Assembly: GCA_937892405.1 (NCBI GenBank) | Contig: CALAFS010000228.1 | Location: 1 to 7,614, forward strand | Reading direction: 5' to 3' | Length of the DNA: 7,614 nucleotides | Source of the DNA: an uncultured Clostridia bacterium | GTDB taxonomy: Bacteria; Bacillota; Clostridia; Oscillospirales; CAG-272 | Part shown: positions 4,080 to 7,614 of the stretch, in pieces | Position numbering within the stretch: position 1 is the first letter of the stretch | How the letters are laid out: every line of letters starts with the position of its first letter | The notes under the pieces: generated by a model | Seen by the model: only the letters and a program-made list of their open reading frames with translations | Told to the model about the DNA's origin: nothing | The model's database searches: none | Position numbers and translations under genes: made by a program

Positions 4080-6332
4080 ATGTTAGAGCAGGCAAAATGG
4101 ATCATGGCACCCGCAAGTATCGGCACGGTGCCTCCCGAATTTACAAAAACGGTTACCCTTCACGGAAAAGTAAAAAAAGCCATAGCGGAAGTTTCCGCCC
4201 TCGGCAACTTTGAATTCACCGTCAACGGAGCGCGTGCGGGTGAGGATGTCCTCTCGCCCGGCTGGACGAGCTACTCTCACCGCGTGCAGGCGGAGAGCTA
4301 CGACATCACGCGCCTTCTGAAAGACGGGGAGAATACCTTCTCGATCTATGTCGGTAACGGCTGGGCAGTCAGCGACATCGGTTATCGCAAGACCAAGAAC
4401 TTTGTCGATCACATTTCCGCCATTGCCGAAATCCGTGTCACCTTCGCCGACGGACATACCGAGACCTTTGTGACTGACGAGAGCTTTTCGGTATGGAGCG
4501 GTATCGTCCGTGCTTCCGAGCTTTACGACGGGGAAGAGGTGGATCTGACCGCGGCACATGAGTGCATCGGCGCCGCCGTCATCGACACGGCGAAAAAGCC
4601 GCAGATCATCCCCCGCGTCGGCGAGATCGTCAAGGAGCATGAGCGTGTCGCGGCGAAGGAATTCATTCTCACGCCGAAGGGGGAGCGCGTCATCGACTTC
4701 GGTCAGAACCTCGCGGGTTACCCCGAGATCCGGATCAAGGGAAAGCGCGGCGAGCGCATTTCTCTCTCCTGCGCCGAAGTGCTCGACAAGGACGGAAATT
4801 TTTATACCGAGAACTATCGTTTTGCAAAAAGTAAACTTACATTTACACTCGACGGCGAATATGATATTCTGAAGCCGAAATTCGACTTCTTCGGTTATCG
4901 CTATCTCCGCCTTGACGAGGCGCCGGAGGATATCGACCTTTCCGCCTTTACTTCGATCGCCGTCTATTCGGATATGAAGCGCACCGGCTTCTTCTCCTGC
5001 GGGGAAGAGAAGATCAACCGTCTCTATCAGAATATCCTTTGGGGACAGCGCTCGAACTTCGTCGATGTCCCGACCGACTGCCCGCAGCGCGACGAGCGCC
5101 TCGGCTGGCTCGGCGATGCGCAGGTCTTCTGCCGTACCGCCTCGATCAACTACGATACAGAACGCTTCTATCGGAAATGGCTCGGCGACATGGCGCTCGA
5201 TCAGAAGCCGGACGGTGCGCTCGAGGGCGTCGTTCCCTCGCTGAAGAATCTGCCGATCCGCGTCTCTGCCGCCTGGGCGGACGCCGCCACGGTCTGTCCG
5301 TTTGAAGTCTATCTCGCCTTCGGCAACCGCGAGCTGTTAGCGGAGCACTTCCCGATGATGAAGAAATGGGTCGATTATATGCACGCGGCGGGTCCGGAAG
5401 AGTTCCTTTGGATCGGCGGCGAGCACTTCGGCGACTGGCTCGGCATGGACGCCGGTTTCGGCACCCATATGGGTGCGACGCAGCCCGACCTGATCGCGAG
5501 CGCCTTCTTTGCTTATTCGACCGAGCTTGTGGTTCGTGCCGGTCATATTCTCGGCGAGGATGTCACGGCGTATGAGGCACTCTATCGCAAGGTGCGCGCC
5601 GCTTTCCGCGCGGCGTTCATGAAGGATGGTATGCCCGTCATGTACACCGGCAACGCCGGAAAGGAGAAAGCGCGCGTCATCGAAGAAGAGGGCATCAAGT
5701 TTGAAGCTGTCACGCAGACCACCCTTGCCCTGATTCTCAAATTCCGTCTCTGCGAGGAGAACGAAAGAGAGAAATTGACAACAAAACTTGTCGAAATGAT
5801 CCATGATTTCGATGACAGAATGACGACCGGCTTCGTCGGTACGCCCTATATTCTGCATGCTCTGACCGAAAACGGGCGCACCGATGTTGCTTATAATCTC
5901 CTCTTCGCCGAGGGCGTCCCCTCGTGGCTCTTCTCGGTGGAGCACGGCGCTACCACGATGTGGGAGCACTGGGACGGCATCCGTGAGGACGGCACCTTCT
6001 GGTCGAGCGGTATGAACTCTTATAACCACTATGCTTACGGTGCCGTGTATGACTGGATTTACGGCGTCGTGCTCGGTATCACCGTACCGGACGACGGCGC
6101 AGGCTACAAAAAGATCTGCGTCGCGCCGCATCCCGACCGTCGTCTCGGCTTTGCCGAAGGGGGAATTGAGAGCCGTCACGGCAGAGTCTCCTCCTCGTGG
6201 CATATCTTCGGCGATGAGATCCGCTATGAGATCTCCGTCCCGAACGGAACGGAAGCCGAGATTACCCTTCCGGGCGAAGCTCCCGTGCGTGTCGGGGGCG
6301 GCACCTACCTCTTTGTCCGTCCCTTTCATTGA
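4080..6332 (+). CDS. GH78-type alpha-L-rhamnosidase, cytoplasmic
   Basis: A 750-residue enzyme that would remove terminal alpha-L-rhamnose from rhamnogalacturonan pieces or rhamnosides by the inverting mechanism. N-terminal beta-sandwich domains (about 1-295) include the carbohydrate-binding-like stretch NFEFTVNG..SPGWTSY. The (alpha/alpha)6 barrel covers about 300-665. Its hallmark is DVPTDCPQRDERLGWLGD (329-346), whose Glu339 is the likely general acid with Asp333, Asp338 and Asp346 beside it; TTMWEHWDG (625-633) carries the likely general base Glu629. A C-terminal beta domain follows. The length is at the shorter end for the family. No signal peptide is seen. The start at 4080 is chosen for GGAGG at 4071-4075; the frame is open to an ATG at 3936, but those 48 residues overlap araC and its promoter and look non-coding. 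Confidence 0.94.
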   Translation: MLEQAKWIMAPASIGTVPPEFTKTVTLHGKVKKAIAEVSALGNFEFTVNGARAGEDVLSPGWTSYSHRVQAESYDITRLLKDGENTFSIYVGNGWAVSDIGYRKTKNFVDHISAIAEIRVTFADGHTETFVTDESFSVWSGIVRASELYDGEEVDLTAAHECIGAAVIDTAKKPQIIPRVGEIVKEHERVAAKEFILTPKGERVIDFGQNLAGYPEIRIKGKRGERISLSCAEVLDKDGNFYTENYRFAKSKLTFTLDGEYDILKPKFDFFGYRYLRLDEAPEDIDLSAFTSIAVYSDMKRTGFFSCGEEKINRLYQNILWGQRSNFVDVPTDCPQRDERLGWLGDAQVFCRTASINYDTERFYRKWLGDMALDQKPDGALEGVVPSLKNLPIRVSAAWADAATVCPFEVYLAFGNRELLAEHFPMMKKWVDYMHAAGPEEFLWIGGEHFGDWLGMDAGFGTHMGATQPDLIASAFFAYSTELVVRAGHILGEDVTAYEALYRKVRAAFRAAFMKDGMPVMYTGNAGKEKARVIEEEGIKFEAVTQTTLALILKFRLCEENEREKLTTKLVEMIHDFDDRMTTGFVGTPYILHALTENGRTDVAYNLLFAEGVPSWLFSVEHGATTMWEHWDGIREDGTFWSSGMNSYNHYAYGAVYDWIYGVVLGITVPDDGAGYKKICVAPHPDRRLGFAEGGIESRHGRVSSSWHIFGDEIRYEISVPNGTEAEITLPGEAPVRVGGGTYLFVRPFH

Positions 6333-6336
6333 TGCG

Positions 6337-6362
6337 GAAAACGCAAAATTTTGCGCTTTTTC
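6337..6362 (+). terminator. Weak terminator-like hairpin after the rhamnosidase gene
   Basis: CGCAA (6342-6346) and TTGCG (6351-6355) enclose AATT, extended by A-rich/T-rich arms with a small bulge and followed by five T. It starts 4 nt after the stop codon. The central stem is short, so termination is probably incomplete. Confidence 0.45.
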
Positions 6363-6380
6363 GCGAAAGTGAGCAAGATA

Positions 6381-6409
6381 TTCCATAGGCATTTTTCATA
6401 GAGTATGAT
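6381..6409 (+). promoter_or_regulatory. Candidate AraC-type promoter ahead of the GH28 gene
   Basis: TATGAT (6404-6409) has TTCCAT 17 bp upstream in place of a -35. The region TTCCATAGGCATTTTT closely matches the box at 3993-4011 in the same position relative to its -10. CATAG also occurs twice, 13 bp apart. No better promoter is visible in the GC-rich stretch between 6464 and the start codon. Confidence 0.4.
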
Positions 6410-6427
6410 AAAATACCCATAACGAAG

Positions 6428-6463
6428 GGCGCCGTCCGGGCTTTCGGACGGCGCCGTTTTTTT
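6428..6463 (+). terminator. Strong intrinsic terminator between the rhamnosidase and GH28 genes
   Basis: A perfect 11-bp GC-rich stem (6428-6438 with 6445-6455, 6-nt loop) is followed by G and seven T (6457-6463). It can end the rhamnosidase transcript. It also lies downstream of the putative promoter at 6381-6409, where it would cut a transcript about 45-50 nt long before the GH28 coding region, so it may act as an attenuator. Confidence 0.92.
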
Positions 6464-6549
6464 GGCGTGTGCGGGTGCCGCGGTGCTTTGCCGCCCGGCG
6501 CGAAGCCTTCAAAACCATGGCGGATACAAAACCGCGAACGGAGTATTTT
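6464..6549 (+). other. GC-rich leader of the GH28 gene
   Basis: No promoter-like hexamers are visible. A GCGG/CCGC hairpin (6480-6483 with 6491-6494, 7-nt loop) lies in the middle. The segment ends in GGAG (6540-6543), the ribosome binding site of the next gene. No competing antiterminator stem could be established by eye. Confidence 0.5.
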
Positions 6550-7614
6550 ATGCTGTTTTACAAAGCCTTTTTTGACGAAGTGTTTCTCTTTTGGGATCTG
6601 CCCGAGGACGCGGGGGAGGATACCCGCTTCCGCATTTTCCGTGACGGCATCCTTCTCGGCGAAACGGCGAAGACGCACTTTCGGATTGCCGACCCGATGC
6701 CGGGTGTGGCCTTTTCCGTCTCTGTCCTCTATGCGGGCGGGGAGCTGTCCGCGCGCGTGACGGTGCCCGAAGAAAAGCGGCGCATCGACGCGAGCGGTGC
6801 CCCGTATTTTGCCGTCGGGGACGGGAAGACCATGAATACAAAGGCGCTGCAGCGCGCACTCGACGACTGCGACGCGCACAGCTTCGTCTACCTTCCGCGC
6901 GGCACCTATCTGACAGGCTCTCTCTTTCTTTCTTCGGATACCGAGCTGTATCTTGACAGGGGCGCCGTTTTACAGGGGACGGAGAATCCCGACGACTATC
7001 TGCCATGGATCCCGAGCCGCTTTGAAGGGATCGAGAGAATGTGCTATGCCGCCCTTCTGAACATCGGCACCATGACCCGCGAGCGGGGAATCACCACGCA
7101 CCGCGTCACCGTGCGCGGCGGCGGAACGGTTGCCTCCGGCGGCGCCGCCCTCTGCGAGGCGGTTATCGGACGGGAGCTTGCCCGCATGCGGGCATCGGGG
7201 GAGATCCCCGAATCCTCCGAATGTGAGATGGGGCTCCGCACGGTCGCGGGCAGAGCGCGTCCGCGCCTGATCAATATCAGCTCGGCGGAGGATGTCACGC
7301 TGTCCGATCTTTCGATTGAGCGCGGCGCCGGCTGGAATGTGCATATCCTCTATTCCGAAAACGTCCTGACCCGTGCCTGCCGCTTTTCCTCGGAGGGGGT
7401 GTTCAACGGCGACGGCTGGGATCCCGACTCTTCGGAGAACTGCACGCTCTACGATTCCGATTTTCATACCGGGGACGACTCGGTCGCGGTCAAATCGGGG
7501 AAGAACCCCGAGGGCAACCGCATTGCGCGACCCTGTCGCGGGATCCGTGTCTTCGATTGCCGCTCTCACGGCGGGCACGGCATCACCGTCGGCAGTGAGA
7601 TGTCCGGCGGGGTC
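6550..7614 (+). CDS. GH28-type polygalacturonase/pectinase, 3' end missing
   Basis: The frame stays open for 355 codons to the window end, so the C-terminus is not seen. Residues 1 to about 78 resemble a fibronectin-III-like N-terminal domain, as in some bacterial exo-polygalacturonases. The right-handed beta-helix begins at IDASGAP (79-85) and PRGTYLTGSL (116-125). GH28 active-site motifs are present: NGDGWDPDS (286-294) with Asp288, TGDDSVAVKSG (307-317) with Asp309-Asp310, and GGHGITVGSE (341-350) with His343. The 21-residue step from Asp288 to Asp309 equals that between the catalytic Asp180 and Asp201 of Aspergillus niger endopolygalacturonase II. It should hydrolyse galacturonan or rhamnogalacturonan oligomers by inversion. 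No signal peptide is seen, so imported oligomers are the likely substrate. GGAG at 6540-6543 sets the start. Confidence 0.87.
   Translation, partial: MLFYKAFFDEVFLFWDLPEDAGEDTRFRIFRDGILLGETAKTHFRIADPMPGVAFSVSVLYAGGELSARVTVPEEKRRIDASGAPYFAVGDGKTMNTKALQRALDDCDAHSFVYLPRGTYLTGSLFLSSDTELYLDRGAVLQGTENPDDYLPWIPSRFEGIERMCYAALLNIGTMTRERGITTHRVTVRGGGTVASGGAALCEAVIGRELARMRASGEIPESSECEMGLRTVAGRARPRLINISSAEDVTLSDLSIERGAGWNVHILYSENVLTRACRFSSEGVFNGDGWDPDSSENCTLYDSDFHTGDDSVAVKSGKNPEGNRIARPCRGIRVFDCRSHGGHGITVGSEMSGGV

Overview
The window looks chromosomal and bacterial, most likely a gut-type Clostridia/Bacillota genome. The evidence is tRNA genes with encoded CCA, textbook sigma-A-type promoters (TTGACA, 17 bp, TATAAT), AGGAG-type ribosome binding sites and moderately GC-rich coding sequence. 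No marker allows a genus call.

The first 1.5 kb is a tRNA locus. On the minus strand, a Val-Asp-Phe-Gly tRNA operon (698-773, 513-589, 427-502, 348-423) runs from a consensus promoter at 793-821 to a hairpin/T-run terminator at 315-347. A second, separately promoted tRNA-Asp (7-83) is identical to the first over a 90-bp block with perfect 10-bp inverted ends. On the plus strand, a divergent tRNA-Thr(GGT) gene (1037-1112) is followed by the most unusual part of the window. This is a 180-bp unit repeated in tandem (1087-1266, 1267-1446) plus a third partial, diverged copy (from 1447). Each copy begins with the 3' part of the tRNA-Thr gene and its terminator. The rest of each full unit encodes an imperfect inverted copy of the tRNA T-arm/acceptor region and two further hairpins, which together fold on paper into a three-way-junction RNA. 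The result is three terminators in series and two potential structured RNAs. The junction carries hammerhead-like core letters but not a proper cleavage site.

The remaining 6 kb is a carbohydrate-degradation locus. A clan-A glycoside hydrolase resembling GH39 (1705-3054, +) converges on an AraC-family regulator (3103-3945, -). The regulator is divergent from a GH78-type alpha-L-rhamnosidase (4080-6332, +), and a GH28-type polygalacturonase (6550 to the window end, +, incomplete) follows. None of the three enzymes shows a signal peptide, so they probably act in the cytoplasm on imported pectin or rhamnogalacturonan oligosaccharides. A shared sequence box lies at the -35 position of the araC promoter (between araC and the rhamnosidase) and of a promoter ahead of the GH28 gene; it is a candidate AraC operator. 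The GH28 promoter is followed by a strong intrinsic terminator before the coding region, which suggests attenuation or a terminated short RNA.
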